Below are positions 43,416-54,784 of a DNA stretch of 64,000 bases, one piece after another. Position 1 is the stretch's first letter. Each line of letters begins with the position of its first letter. The notes under the pieces are model-generated. The model had not been told where the DNA came from. It saw only the letters and a program-made list of their open reading frames with translations, and searched no databases. This DNA comes from Rhizopus arrhizus. Lineage: Eukaryota > Mucoromycota > Mucoromycetes > Mucorales > Rhizopodaceae. Location of the stretch: positions 992,001 through 1,056,000 of the forward strand of contig JAKZZE010000013.1 in NCBI GenBank assembly GCA_024220505.1, given 5' to 3'. Made by a program: the position numbers and the translations under genes.

Positions 43416-43430
43416 AAAATTGGACAAAAA

Positions 43431-44581
43431 AGAAAATACAATAATCTAGTAGATTATAGTTCTGCAGATAATAATTCTGTATACGATAATTCTGAAAAGT
43501 ATAACTCTGCAGAAGATGGTGATTCATTTCTTAGTAATGAAAGTGATTTAACTTATAAAACTGAATCATCAACACACTACGCCGAAAACCTAAAGCTCAA
43601 ACGATATGTGTTGACGTTTCACGAATTGAGCAGATATGAAGAAAAGCATAAAGCATACTATTACGATGATAGTACTCTAGACGAACGATTGTAAGTATTG
43701 TAAAACATATATGTTCGAATTGACAACAATCAATACTTATTTTGATTTCAATAAAATTAGACATATTTCAGCTATCAACTTCAATACCACTTTACCTCAA
43801 AAGTATAGGTTAACACCAGTAATTCTAAAAGATAATGAGTACTCTCAAATTAGACAATGGAGAAGGGTAAGATTAGGACAAGTAATGGTTAAAATATCCA
43901 GTATTTATTATTAATATTTGGTTTCTTTTTTAGTGTATAGTAAATGATGAACATTACTTCCCTCCACATGCTACCACTCTTGACCAACTGTATTTGAATA
44001 ATTTACTTTGCCATGTAGTTGATACGGTGTTTAAAGACGACAAAGATAGAAGTGAAATTGAATTTATAGTGGAAAACACCTCGCCTATATTCAAATATCT
44101 ATTTCCTTCCAAAGGCTCAATCAGTTATAAATGGTAAATGGTAAGTTCTTTAGTTAATTGAAGGTCTAACTAACAAATAATAAAAGGGAGAAATCCTGCT
44201 TTATACCCAACAACAATACTAACAAAAAACTTCGCATTGATTTTGTTTTGTACTATGATGGCAAACGAATTGGCTGTGGTGAAGTCAAAAAAGACCACAA
44301 CATTAGTTTTAAGTTACTAGAAAGCGATAGAGCTAGAATTGCTGAGACAATGAAACGATAGCTGCATGCTAGAATTATGACAAGTAAAAATGAGAAGGAG
44401 ATGATAACTTTTGGTATATTCTGCAATGGTCATACAATTGAATTATACATCATGTCATTTAATTCTAAAGCTGAAGTACCTTATCAACTCTACAAAATAC
44501 AAACTTTGAAAATACCTACTTCACCCTCTACCTACACCTAAATGGAAGAAAGTTTGGAATATTTGAAGAGTTTATAGAACT
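43431..44581 (+). pseudogene. Multi-exon gene remnant with a PD-(D/E)XK-like motif
   Basis: Four exons read in phase: to 43690, 43761-43866, 43934-44133 and 44187 onward, with GT-AG introns of 70, 67 and 53 nt. The encoded protein has a low-complexity acidic start. The last exon has RIDFVLYYDGKRIGCGEVKK, an arrangement like the D...E-x-K core of PD-(D/E)XK nucleases. It is followed by FGIFCNGHTIELYIMSFN, which resembles the end of a lineage-specific family I recall from Mucorales. A TAG at 44359-44361 after ETMKR interrupts the frame, as does another stop near 44541. No start codon was identified. It is a decayed copy; a nuclease function is only an inference. Confidence 0.45.
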
Positions 44582-44881
44582 TGAAAACTAGTGAATGAGT
44601 CTCTATGTAACCTCTTTATTAAATTTCAAGACGAGAGAGAGAACCCATTGAATCATTCTACGCTTTTATATAGAAAATGTAATTATTTAGGAACTGAAGT
44701 AAATTCAAGGTCAACGTTAGTATTGAGCTTGAACAATATAAATATTGTATAGAGTTAATATTGGAAATGAATTTCAGAGAATATGTAATAATTAATATAT
44801 GTATTCTGTACTTGTTATTTCTTATATAAAATTTGAATAAACTCATACGAATACTAAGTATTTAATGAGGTAAATACGACA
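44582..44881 (+). mobile_element. Solo LTR (LTR-B family, 5'-short variant)
   Basis: 300 bp, TGAAAACTAGTGAATGAG to AATACGACA, lacking the first about 50 bp of the other LTR-B copies. Flanks are GAACT and GAACA, a 4-of-5 match to a target duplication. Confidence 0.75.
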
Positions 44882-45188
44882 GAACAGAAGTTTTACCTTT
44901 GGATTTTAAAATAAGTATTGTCAGCTATCTACATACAATAAAAATAGAGAGTAGTGACTATGATGTCGCTGTACACTAAGCTAAAGATGTACTCTTTGAT
45001 AAATATGTTGAAAATTTCATTGATCATTTTCTATTGACCAATATAGACAAGGGACCTCATGTTCCTCTTCTGACACATCTTTGATATCTAATTCATCGAT
45101 GTAACCAACTATAGCGATATTTAGCTTTAGTGCAGCACTTTTAAATGCTTTCGATTGTCAAATGTTGAATACTATCAATAAACATCAT
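44882..45188. other. Short remnant stretch between two LTRs
   Basis: Plus-strand pieces such as LPLDFKISIVSYLHTIKIES and LFDKYVENFIDHFLLTNIDK look coding but are in different frames. They may be the continuation of the gene remnant before the LTR at 44582. Not assigned. Confidence 0.3.
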
Positions 45189-45716
45189 TGTTATGTTATG
45201 ATAAGGTAATTACCCAAATAGCAATAAAACCAAAAGAATACTTTTTGAGACTGAACTTTATTTAAGACAATCTTCATTGTTAAAAAGAAATCATTACAAA
45301 GCCTACTATTTATATTCTTCTATCAGTTGGCGGGTAAATGAATGGCTATGAGTATAGATCCAATAATTGACATGTTTGGTTGAAGAATGATCACTGAATC
45401 GATTATGAAAAATTTTAATTCGTTGTTTTTATAGATCTTATTGTTCTTTAACTGATCTGGGAGAAATGTCCTGTCTTCATTGAGAGGAAAGATATATTTA
45501 TATGAAATGCCTCCATTCAGATCAAAGTTGACTAGGTACCTGATCCATTATTATTCATTTACAGAAATGATGAATAGTAAAGGCCATGACTTATTTATTG
45601 TTCATGTTTACTTTATAGAATGAATCTAATAGTGATAGTTTTATATAAAAAAGAAGAAGATTATATTTTGTTTGATAAAGATTTAAATTATTATCTTTTA
45701 TCAATTTTAATAAACC
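45189..45716 (-). repeat. LTR-A copy, reverse orientation, 5'-truncated
   Basis: Begins TGTTATGTTATGATAAGG (the complement of an LTR-A end) and follows the chromovirus LTR in reverse until about 45716, where the match stops about 50 bp short of the LTR start. It is the last transposon-derived sequence before the host genes and lies about 520 bp upstream of VTC1. Confidence 0.85.
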
Positions 45717-46235
45717 TATGCTGATCAAAGCTGTAGATTAAAGCATTTTGCATCTTTTGGTATAACTTTTTTATACTGTTGATTTAATTTATATTAAAAT
45801 ACGCGATAAAAACTGTTTTATGTTCTTACGCGTTACTAAGAATTTTCCTCTAAGTTTGTGTTCTTAACAGCTCGTTAAAAAAAGCTATTTAAAGGGTGAT
45901 TGAATAAGGAATATGAAAGAAACAAAAACGAACATCATGCTTAATCCGTGTCCGACAGATACTAAACTGTAGCTAGAGCGAGCATAGCAAGTGTTTCTAT
46001 TTTGTTTTAAAGCCAAAGTAGACATAATTGAACTTGATTGTTTTTGATGCAATAGTTTTAACCTGCTGAATTTCAGCCTTTTCCATCATTTCTTATTGGA
46101 TGATTTCATACGCTATGACTTTTTTTTTTTTTTTTTTTTTTCAGTGTGGTCAACGTTGTACGAAATGTCTGGCCTATAAAGTAAAAACCTTCTTTTTTTC
46201 TTTCTATTTTTTTTCTTCTTCCTTCCCTTCAAAAC
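45717..46235. promoter_or_regulatory. Upstream region of VTC1
   Basis: AT-rich, no gene. It holds a run of about 22 T at 46121-46142 and a pyrimidine-rich tract of T, C and CTT just before the ATG (46190-46230), both common upstream of fungal genes. No specific factor site was identified. Confidence 0.4.
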
Positions 46236-46589
46236 ATGTCAAACACTTTAGAACCCACTACTAATAAACGTATCGCTCTTCCTGTTCGTGTAGAACCCAA
46301 AGTATTCTTTGCTAATGAGCGTACATTCTTGTCTTGGTTAAACTTTACTGTTGTTCTCGGTGGATTAGCCATGGGCTTATTGAACTTTGGTGATCGTATT
46401 GGACGTTTGTCGGCCGTTTTGTTTACTGCTATTGCTATGGGAGTGATGTTATATGCCTTGTATACATTTCATTGGAGAGCAACAAAGATCAGAAATAGAG
46501 AAGCAGCTGCTTATGATGATCGTGTGGGCCCTACTGTACTTTGTATCTTTTTATTAGCAGCTGTTGTTGTTAACTTTTGGCGTAAGTAG
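46236..46589 (+). CDS. VTC1: Vacuolar transporter chaperone 1 (VTC complex subunit)
   Basis: 117-residue single-exon protein with the DUF202/VTC1 core: an N-terminal [20 protein letters not shown] block followed by three hydrophobic segments (about residues 30-47, 58-78 and 97-114). VTC1 is the small membrane subunit of the vacuolar transporter chaperone complex, which makes polyphosphate and moves it into the vacuole. The arginine and glutamate in the NERTFLSW block and the [13 protein letters not shown] segment are typical. It is slightly shorter than the budding-yeast protein (129 residues). The SPX and polymerase domains of VTC2-4 are absent, as expected. It converges on ALG14, whose stop is 322 bp away. 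Confidence 0.95.
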   Translation: MSNTLEPTTNKRIALPVRVEPKVFFANERTFLSWLNFTVVLGGLAMGLLNFGDRIGRLSAVLFTAIAMGVMLYALYTFHWRATKIRNREAAAYDDRVGPTVLCIFLLAAVVVNFWRK

Positions 46590-46910
46590 ATGATCTAAAC
46601 AATCTTATTCTTTACTCACTCATCTTTATTAGTACGAATGGGTGGCAAGCACTAAAGATGTCATTCTTGCTTTGAAATACTTCAATTATACATACATTTA
46701 CAAATGAACGCAACCTTATTCATATTTCTACCCCCTTAAAAATGAATGAAAAAAGAAAGAAAGAGAGAGAGAGAATAGGATGAAGGATGATACTTGTTAC
46801 ATAACATTCATTGTATTTAATTATAATAAACACTTCTTCTTGATTCCCTTCTTACACGTTTCTCCGATCATCCAATCACAGTTAGCAAAACACCCCCACG
46901 TGCATACATA
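46590..46910. other. Convergent 3' region of VTC1 and ALG14
   Basis: Short AT-rich spacer between two stop codons on opposite strands. It includes AATAAA-like sequence near 46825 (TATAATAAACAC) and an A/G-rich run at about 46745-46775. No other gene. Confidence 0.4.
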
Positions 46911-47751
46911 TTACACCAAAACGCCTTGATATTCAGCACGTTGAAATTGACTTGATAATTCAGGCCATTGGACTAGGAATCTGTCTGCAAAAGGGTATAA
47001 CAGTCTACCAGTGAGTGACAGGGTGTGAACACGAGCAAAAGATTCAATATAAATGATTTCAATCTTTTTTAATCCAAGAAACTAGAAAGAATTTAGTATT
47101 TTCACTTGCCTTTCTTTTTTTTTTCTTACTCTTGGAATATAAGCCAGAATACAAAGAGGTATACAACTACCAGGTCCATTACATAGAATCTATCACGCGT
47201 CAGTAATGATTTTATTATTATTATTTTTCACTTTTTATCTTTACTAAATCTGGCCAAGTCTGGATAAATAGTTTACTGGATTTCAAAAGTGCAAAGGCCA
47301 TAGATAAAGGCACGGTTCTCAATGGTTGACCTACTTTTCTTGCTCTTGGTATTTTAAATATAGAATAATTTCCCTGATAAACATCATCTATCAAAACCCT
47401 TTTTCTTTTCCCTTATTTTCTCTAATTACCTTTCCTAGCTTCTCTTCATATTGAATCGCTTTTTCTTCACTTAAGCTGTCCATGTCTGCCAAAAAATAAG
47501 ATCTTGGCGTATATTTTGATGGATTTAAGCCTTTGATTAATTGCATCATTTCTGCTGTATGTCCCCCTGTCACCAAGTTTTATTATTATTCTTTTGCTTC
47601 TTGATGACTATTTACCAGATCCCAATATGATGCATGTCTTGCACTGGTCAATTCTCTGCTTTCTTTTCGTCTTGGCTTGATTGTGAGGTAATATCCACCA
47701 GCATCTTGTGAAGATGACAATAAGACATGTCAATACAATTATAGAAATCAT
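46911..47751 (-). CDS. ALG14: ALG14, membrane subunit of UDP-GlcNAc transferase
   Basis: Five exons (47751-47616, 47566-47430, 47373-47245, 47189-47130, 47081-46911) with GT-AG introns of 49, 56, 55 and 48 nt give a 210-residue protein. ALG14 anchors ALG13 at the cytoplasmic face of the ER; together they add the second GlcNAc to dolichol-linked oligosaccharide for N-glycosylation. Evidence: an N-terminal membrane anchor (MISIIVLTCLIVIFTRCWWI), the family motif IILGSGGHTAEMMQLIKGL split by intron 1, KIPRARKVGQP, TWPDLILCNGPGSCIPLCIL and the C-terminal QWPEL. The start was chosen because it gives the anchor in frame with exon 2. It is transcribed in the same direction as the peptidase gene upstream. 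Confidence 0.93.
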
Positions 47752-48093
47752 GAAAAGAGAAAAGGAAAAAAAGAAAGAAAAAAAATATATAGAGTGGCTT
47801 GAAAGATAAGTTGCATAAATGAAGCCTGGTATGACTGTGGGATTGCATTGTTTAAAATAGAATTCATCTTCTTTTGTATCATGTACAATGAAATAAGTTC
47901 ATATCTTGATCTGTTTTTAATAGGACAATATAAAAACTTCTTGTAAAACCATGAGCAAATAAACAAGCTATTCTATCACAGTATGCGCTTTTACAGCATG
48001 GATTATAAAATGCATTAAAAATAAGGCAATTTTTTCTTTATTGTAAAATGATAGTCAGCATCTATTGACTTGTAGAAAAAGTGCCATACATTA
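47752..48093. other. Spacer between the peptidase gene and ALG14
   Basis: About 340 bp, AT-rich. It should hold the terminator of the peptidase gene and the promoter of ALG14. A frame running through it (47966-47748) is low complexity and not supported. Confidence 0.4.
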
Positions 48094-50492
48094 TTATTCT
48101 TGATAATGTAAGCCAAATTGACTATTGCTGCTTTCTTGAGTGTATTGATTAATCCAACCAAGTACTAATAACAAAAGAATGAGTGACGCTGCTTCATTTC
48201 TCTTTAAATACTTGCCTTCTCTGTGCCATCTTAAAGAATTAGCAGGCTTCAGTACCCAATGGTTTTCATCAGGAAAGTAAAGGAAACGAGAAGGAATGCC
48301 TTGTCTTTGAAGTGCGGTAAAGGTAGATAAAGCTTCACAGGTTGTCAGTCTATAATCACGACCACCTAATCATCTTTGTTAGCGTTTCTCTTTTACATAG
48401 TCTGCGTTTTCTTTTTACCGTGAATAATTAAAGTAGGCGTCTTCCAGTTTTGAACATAGTTGGAAGGAGACCACTTTTCATATAATTCTCTGTTTTCAGG
48501 ATAAATAGGAGATCCACCAAACTACGATGGTTGAATAAACAAGCTTTCATCATCCCTCTTCATTTGCTTACCTCTTTCTCTGGGAAATAAAGTTCATCTA
48601 ATACAACAAGATGATCAGTATGTATTTCTTGCACTGATGAATGATGTTACCTGTCGTATAATACGTTTGAGCAGTAGAAAATATACCATCGTGATTCACC
48701 AAGACCTTGAATTTATCACTGTGTCCATTAATCCAATTGACCATGAAACCACCATAGGAGGCACCCAAACCAGCTACCCGTTGAGGATCCAGATAATCAT
48801 AGCGACTCAACACGTGTTCCAGGCCGACCTCGAGATCATAAAAGGGATGGGACCCCCAGTGACGACCGATGGCGTCCGTAAAGTCTTGTCCGTAACCTGT
48901 AGATCCGTGAAAGTTGATGGCGACCACACCGTAGCCAGCGGCCGCAAAGATCTGAGGATTCCATCGGGTTGACCAGTTATCGTTCCATGCGCCTTGAGGT
49001 CCGCCGTGGATCAGGAAGGCGACCGGATACGATCGACCGTGCTCGAAATCGGTGGGCTTCAGATACCAACCATGGACCTCTTCTTCCTTGGCGCCCACGA
49101 ACCGAATCTCTTCTGGCTCAGACAGCGTCAGTCTGTTCAAGGCCGCTGCCAGGGTCGGTTCAAACGCTAGCGGTTGAATCGTTTGACGGTCGAGGTCCAA
49201 GAGATGGGGTTGTGTAGGGTGTCGCATGGCGCTCGCGGCAAAAAAGAGTTTGCGGTCAGGCAAGAGCCCGAGTCCGGTCGCAGACTTTTCGGCCGTCAAG
49301 GTTTCGATCGCTTCCGTCACGAGGTCGATGGCAAAGATCTTGAGTCTTCCTTGCTCTTCTGCCGTGACGTACAGCGTCCGGTCGTCCGAGATCAGTGACT
49401 GAGGCGATCTGTCCCAGTCCTTGGCCACCACACGCCTTGTGTCGGTCTTGGGGTCATAAATCGTGATGCGGTTACGATCGGCTTCGTATTGAGGTGTCAT
49501 CATCTGGAAATAGACAAGTTGTCCGGATGGAGTAAAGTACGGGTGGGACGAAGCAGCAGGCACGTCCCCGTTGATCGCCACAGGCTGGCCGTGGCCCGAG
49601 GTCGATGTGATGTAGATGTGAGCCGTTGTCTGCCACGCGTTGTCTCGGTCGGTCGTCTTGGCAACGAATGCCACTTGGGAACCATCGGGAGAGATTGCAT
49701 AATCCGACGCATCACCCAGCGGAAACGAAGGAGATTCTAGTCCACTGTCTTTCAGGAGATTGACAGGCTCTCCCGATAATTGATACTTGCCATCTTCATA
49801 GGAAAGATGCACTGTGAAAATATTGTTCTTCTTTTCTTGAACAAATTCATCCCAATGCCTATCATCTCCGTCAGTCCCATCTCTTTTTATTCCTTTTCCA
49901 ATATTCCTTACCTCACCATGAGCTCATCAAATACCATTGCTGAATCTTTCTTGGTTTCTTCAATCTCTTTATCCTTTCTGGCTGCGCCTTCCAATGTGCC
50001 ATCAGCATAGACAGCAGCCGAGAAAGCCAAGAGTTGATGCTCTGCATTGTATTTCAAGTTGCCAAAAGCGGTAGGGAAATCGGTCAAGGGATAAGAGGCT
50101 CGATTGACAAGGTTGAGGACGTAGAGTTGATCGATCTGATCATTGTGGTGGTGAAAGTAGGCAATGTGGTCATTGTCCAAAAAGAACGGTTCACTGTCGC
50201 TTGTCTCATAGCTTGGCTCGGTCAATGCTTCAGTCGTGTTGGTTTTGATATTTAAAAGATAAAGGTTACGCACGGTCTAATGATGTTAATGAGAAGCAAA
50301 AGGGACGCATTCTATTCTTACCTTGGCGTCTTCAATGTGATAGGCGGACTGAGAATAAACAGCCCAAGTGCCGTTGGGCGAAGGAAGAGGAACGGTAGGT
50401 CTTGGTAACTGAATGAGCTGTTCAGGTGTCAGCTTTTCACACATAATCAACAATGCTCCGAAAAGAACGGCAAGCGTACTTTGAACAAGCAT
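48094..50492 (-). CDS. DPP5: Secreted dipeptidyl-peptidase 5-like serine peptidase (S9 family)
   Basis: Seven exons (50492-50322, 50276-49912, 49858-48651, 48597-48572, 48521-48419, 48365-48216, 48164-48094) sum to 697 codons, the usual DPP5 size. The N-terminal signal peptide is MLVQSTLAVLFGALLIMCE with no ER-retention tail, so secretion is likely. A beta-propeller region is followed by an alpha/beta-hydrolase domain with nucleophile GLGASYGGF, the Asp in IIHGGRDYRL and the His in DENHWVL. It would release dipeptides from the N-terminus of extracellular peptides. Introns 1-5 are GT-AG (45-53 nt); the sixth uses GC-AG (48165-48215). The 26-bp exon 4 encodes DELYFPEKE. The central exon is clearly GC-richer than its surroundings. 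Confidence 0.92.
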
Positions 50493-51946
50493 TTTGGTTT
50501 ATAAAGCTAAAGAACAAAAAAAAAAGACGAGCGGGAGAATCAATCGTTGGCTTTCGAGAGGAGTTCAACTGTTGAGGGGACACAGGTTTACCAAAAAAAG
50601 ATATTTATGATAAGAAAGGCAAAAGATGGATTTCGAGTCCTCCATGTCTTCGGATTTAGTTGGATTCGCTATTCAAGCTGGGATGTTGTAATTTGGACAG
50701 CAAATCATATTTCTGTGTTTTTAGTTGAAAGAGATGGTCCTTTCTGATTCATGCTGTATTTTCAGTGAATAGGATTAAAAATACAGCGAAAAGAAATACA
50801 CTTCCTTTTGATTCTGTCATCATAAATCAGATCATGCACACATTCTCGAGCGTTGCTTTATTAGGGAAGAGAGCTCTAAATACGATCTATACCTTTAAAT
50901 CAGAATGATCACCTTTCTCCGCACAGGCCAATCCTTATTTCCCAGTCAGATAAGAAATGTGAAGGTGATGCTAAATCAATCAACAGCTCATAATCAAGGC
51001 AAAGTGCCAGGATCAAATGACTGGCTGATGAAATCTCACTAGATCTCTTGATTTCCTTGATTTCAAGTTTGAAACAGTAGCAGAAACTCGAGTCAATATT
51101 GAATTCTTATTTAGTATGCTCTTGACATGATTCTCTTATTTGCAGTGACATTGTCATTTCTATTCTAATGTTACTAAAATATGGTACATATGAACTATGT
51201 CCATACCTGTTTTACGTTTGTCATTTTTAACTAGACATTTTCACAACACTAGAATTAAATATGTAACTATAAACAATTCAGGTTTTCACAAGTTATTTAC
51301 AGTTTTAAAACAATTGGTCAATGCTGTCAGATAAATTAAGCATTTTATAATTGTTCATTCGTCATGCAACGTTACATGTGAGGATGAAATCAAGTCAAGG
51401 GCAACGTTTCCATGTACTATTTAACGAGTAGAAAGAAACTGTTGGCAAAAGAGGCTATCATTGTCTATCTGCATCCTTGTTCATGATTTTCAAATTCATC
51501 AAAAAATACAAAGTGTCCTTTTGGAGAAACAGTTTCAACAGTGACGAAACCATGTTTGATAAAATCACATAATCTTCAGACAATTTCACTTGTCGTCTTT
51601 CTGGTTAACATGATGCTCTCTTTTGTTTATTCATTTTTTTTTTCAAGGAAAAATAATGAGCTTGGATAAAATAAAAAATAAAAAGAAAGAAGTGGCCTTT
51701 TAAGCTAGTATCCATACACGCAATTTTATTAAACAGGCAGAAAGAGACGAGGTCTGCCAAACAGCCATAAGACTTTGATTCATCCTTATTATTTGACAGC
51801 ATTTCCTTATTGACACTGACAAGGATGAATGGGATATGCTTGGTAGGAGTTGTTCTTTTCGTGCCACCTTTGCTTCCTATTACAAAAAATCGTAAATTGC
51901 TTTTTTATAATAAACGATCGTTTTTGTTTCTTTTGTGAAAAAAAAA
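50493..51946. other. Intergenic region between two divergent genes
   Basis: About 1.45 kb between the peptidase start (minus) and the start of the next gene (plus). It should contain both promoters. A/T-rich with an A-run at 50515-50524. Frames at 50547-50747 and 51605-51802 have no support. Confidence 0.4.
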
Positions 51947-53315
51947 ATGAGCAATAAAAATAAGGATCTGAATACACTCGATATTAAAGCCTCTTTTATA
52001 ATAAAAGAGAACAAGGCAAGGTATTTTTATCGTTATGATCAAGATCGATTTGAATTAAGACAAGTGGACAATAACCAAATAATAAAAGAAATACAATCTG
52101 CTGATTTCACAAAGGTAAAAGCACACTTGCCCAACTTGATTACAAAATAACATTCAGGCACACATAGAATACGTTCAACATTTTTATTTAAAAGACAAAC
52201 TTTACTTTTTGATAATCACCAAAGAACGATTTCAAACATTTGTTCATTTATATACCTTAAAAGACAAGCAACCTACACTTAAATCACTACAACCTCATAT
52301 TCTAAAAGGAAAAATTGCCAACGTTTTTTCTTTTGAAAAGTCGAAGGTTTACTACTATTTTACTTGTTATTATTAAAGAAAATTAATTGCTAGATAGGAT
52401 GAGTTGATCTTGACTATTGGAACTCTCGATTCTGCTCTGTATGTCATTCGGTTGAACAGTACTACTTTGCTTGAAAGTGAATGGCCCTGTATTTTAGCAA
52501 GAACAGATGCAAAGAGTGCACTGACACAATCTGTATTCGTCACTAACAACACAGTTTATGTCATAGTGGGCGGTTCAAATGGAGTCTTGGACATCTTTTA
52601 TTAAAGCAAGATAAAACCCTCGAGTTTTGTAGACATCAGCTTCTTCAACTTCCTTCAAATTGTAATCCAGATACACATACTCTATTATTGTATACTTATC
52701 TTGCTGCATAGTGCCTATTGTGAATGTTCAGTGCTTTGAACAAGAGAATTATGTAGCCTTAGTGATCAGTCAACAACTAAAGCAGATAAAATCATTAACG
52801 AAAAAGTAAAAAAAAGAAAAAGAAAGCAAATGATTATTATTTACTGCTGAATACATAACAGTTTTATGTATCTAGACGTGGGTTAGAACCTTCGATTACA
52901 ATTACAAAACTGGATACAGCTAACATGGTCTTTAAAGACACAGTATTCAAAAAGAGTCAATTTGGAACACATTTATTACCTGTCATTCAAATAGAAGGTA
53001 TAATAAACAAATCATTTCTTCACCGTACTAAATAGTAATATAGATGATGATGATGATAAAAGAATATATCAATTAAAAACACTCTATATGGATGTAAAAG
53101 AAGGAGTAATCAATACGTTTAACTTTGATGAAACTAAATGGGAGTTTAACGATGAAAAGCACAACTTGTATTTGGAAATAGAACAAAAAACAGGCTGTTT
53201 ACAAGATATCTTTATACTTGAAAAGACATGTTTTCTCTTGGATAAAGAAAAAATGCATCAACTTGAAATAAAAGAAAAGCAAGGAAAAAAGAGAGAGCTT
53301 GAAGAGAAAGAATAG
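51947..53315 (+). CDS. Hypothetical beta-propeller-like protein, gene model unresolved
   Basis: Coding blocks can be followed on the plus strand. MSNKNKDLNTLDIKASFIIK to SADFTK is followed by a 46-nt GT-AG intron from 52114, then AHIEYVQHFYLKDKLYFLII. A probable intron follows SFEKSK, then DELILTIGTLDSALYVIRLN and a WD-like strand (VYVIVGGSNGVLDIF). A further block is IVPIVNVQCFEQENYVALVI, and the last exon 53044-53315 starts DDDDDK and ends KKRELEEKE. Two joins fail by one base in T- or A-runs (about 52593 and 52807), so the gene is either decayed or mis-assembled there. The repeated beta-strand pattern and acidic/basic tail suggest a WD40-like nucleolar protein (NOL11/UTP8-like is one guess); no firm family. 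Confidence 0.4.
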
Positions 53316-53658
53316 GGTCGGTATATAGAATTATTAGACAATAAAAGCAAAATATAATACAAGTTAAAGTGATATTCAGAATGTGGCTTAGTGAATTGTA
53401 TGCCTGAGTCAGTTTATGTATACTTGATATGAAAGGAGATTTATGAATATAGCACAGGACAAGAGTATAATCATAATAGACAATAGAAAGTAAATCGACA
53501 ATCGCTACCAAACACTGTACCAATGATTGCTTGCCTTTTTATTATATGTTTTGCTTACATGTTTTGTTTGTGACGTATATTTCCTTTCATGAAAAAAATT
53601 AGTTGGTAAACATCAACTTTTTTTTTTTCCTCTATTTTTTTCCTCGGTTTACATTAAA
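53316..53658. promoter_or_regulatory. Upstream region of eIF2-beta
   Basis: About 340 bp, AT-rich, ending in a pyrimidine tract (TTTTTTTTTCCTC, 53620-53645) 15-40 nt before the ATG. Presumed to hold the 3' end of the previous gene and the eIF2-beta promoter. Confidence 0.4.
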
Positions 53659-54773
53659 ATGTCAGACAACGAAAAAGAACCAGTTCAAGACCAATTTGAA
53701 GATGAAGAGGTTGGACAAAGCAGCCCTTTTTTTTTTTTTTAATTTCGCATGCTAATGAACAAGCATAGGTCGACTTTTCCAAGTTGAAGAAAAAGAAGAA
53801 GTCAAAGAAGAAGGTTGACTTTGAAACTGAAGAACAGCAAGAACAACCTGCTGAAACTCAAGAAGGTAAAGCAATAATATATGAGTAATTTGGAGTATTG
53901 ACAATACGTAGAACCAGCAGCAGAAGAAGATCCCGATGCCATGTTTGCAGAATTGAAAAAGAAGAAAAAGAAGAAGTCTAAATCAATCGAAGAAGTAATG
54001 CCTCAAAAATATATACATATATATTTTTCCCTTAACATATTTTTTAGGATGCTCCTGCCGAAGCAGAAGGCGTAGCAGAAAATGAAGAAGATTTAGATTT
54101 TGGAGGCTTAAAGAAAAAGAAGAAGAAGAAGAAGTCTATGGCTCAATTCGAAGCTGACTTGGCTGATGAAAATGCAAATGATGATGAGGTTGCAGAGGAG
54201 AAACCTACAAAGCAAGGAGGTGAAGAAGCATGGTTAAAGAGTGATAGAGATTACGCATACGATGAGGTAAACTCGATCTATTCCGTACGAGACACCTCGC
54301 TAATGATTGTATAGCTCCTCGATCGTGTGTTTAATATTTTGAAACAAAATAATCCAGAATTAGCAGGTGAAAAGAAGAAGTACACCATCGTTCCACCTTC
54401 AATTCACCGTGAAGGCAACAAGAAGACGATCTTTGCCAACGTAGCCGAAATTTCCAAACGACTTCACCGTCCTGCTGAACATGTTATTCAGTTTTTGTTT
54501 GCTGAATTGGGTACAACAGGTTCTATTGATGGATCACAGCGATTGATCATCAAGGGTCGTTTCCAACAAAAACAAATTGAAAATGTCTTGCGTCGTTACA
54601 TTGTTGAATATGTCACCTGTAAGACCTGTAAATCACCCAACACGATCATGACCAAGGATAACAGATTGTACTTTAACACTTGTGAACACTGTGGTTCAAC
54701 TCGTTCTGTATCTGCCATCAAAACTGGTTTCAAAGCACAAACTAAAGAAGATAGACGTGCACTCAGAGCTTAA
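53659..54773 (+). CDS. SUI3: Translation initiation factor eIF2 subunit beta
   Basis: Five exons (53659-53709, 53769-53865, 53912-53994, 54048-54266, 54315-54773) give 302 residues. eIF2-beta is part of the ternary complex that brings Met-tRNAi to the 40S ribosome. Seen: three lysine blocks in the N-terminal half ([24 protein letters not shown]), the sites that bind eIF5 and eIF2B-epsilon in other species; the core domain ([40 protein letters not shown]); and a C-terminal C2-C2 zinc finger ([11 protein letters not shown] ... CEHCGSTRS). Introns 1-4 are 59, 46, 53 and 48 nt, with intron 1 starting GTTGGA. The stop codon is only 11 nt from the stop of the convergent gene. Confidence 0.96.
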
Positions 54774-54784
54774 TAAATCAAAAT

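Noticed and set aside
49500..49740. Arg-rich ORFs on both strands within the DPP5-like exon
   Set aside because: Shadow frames of the GC-rich exon 3.
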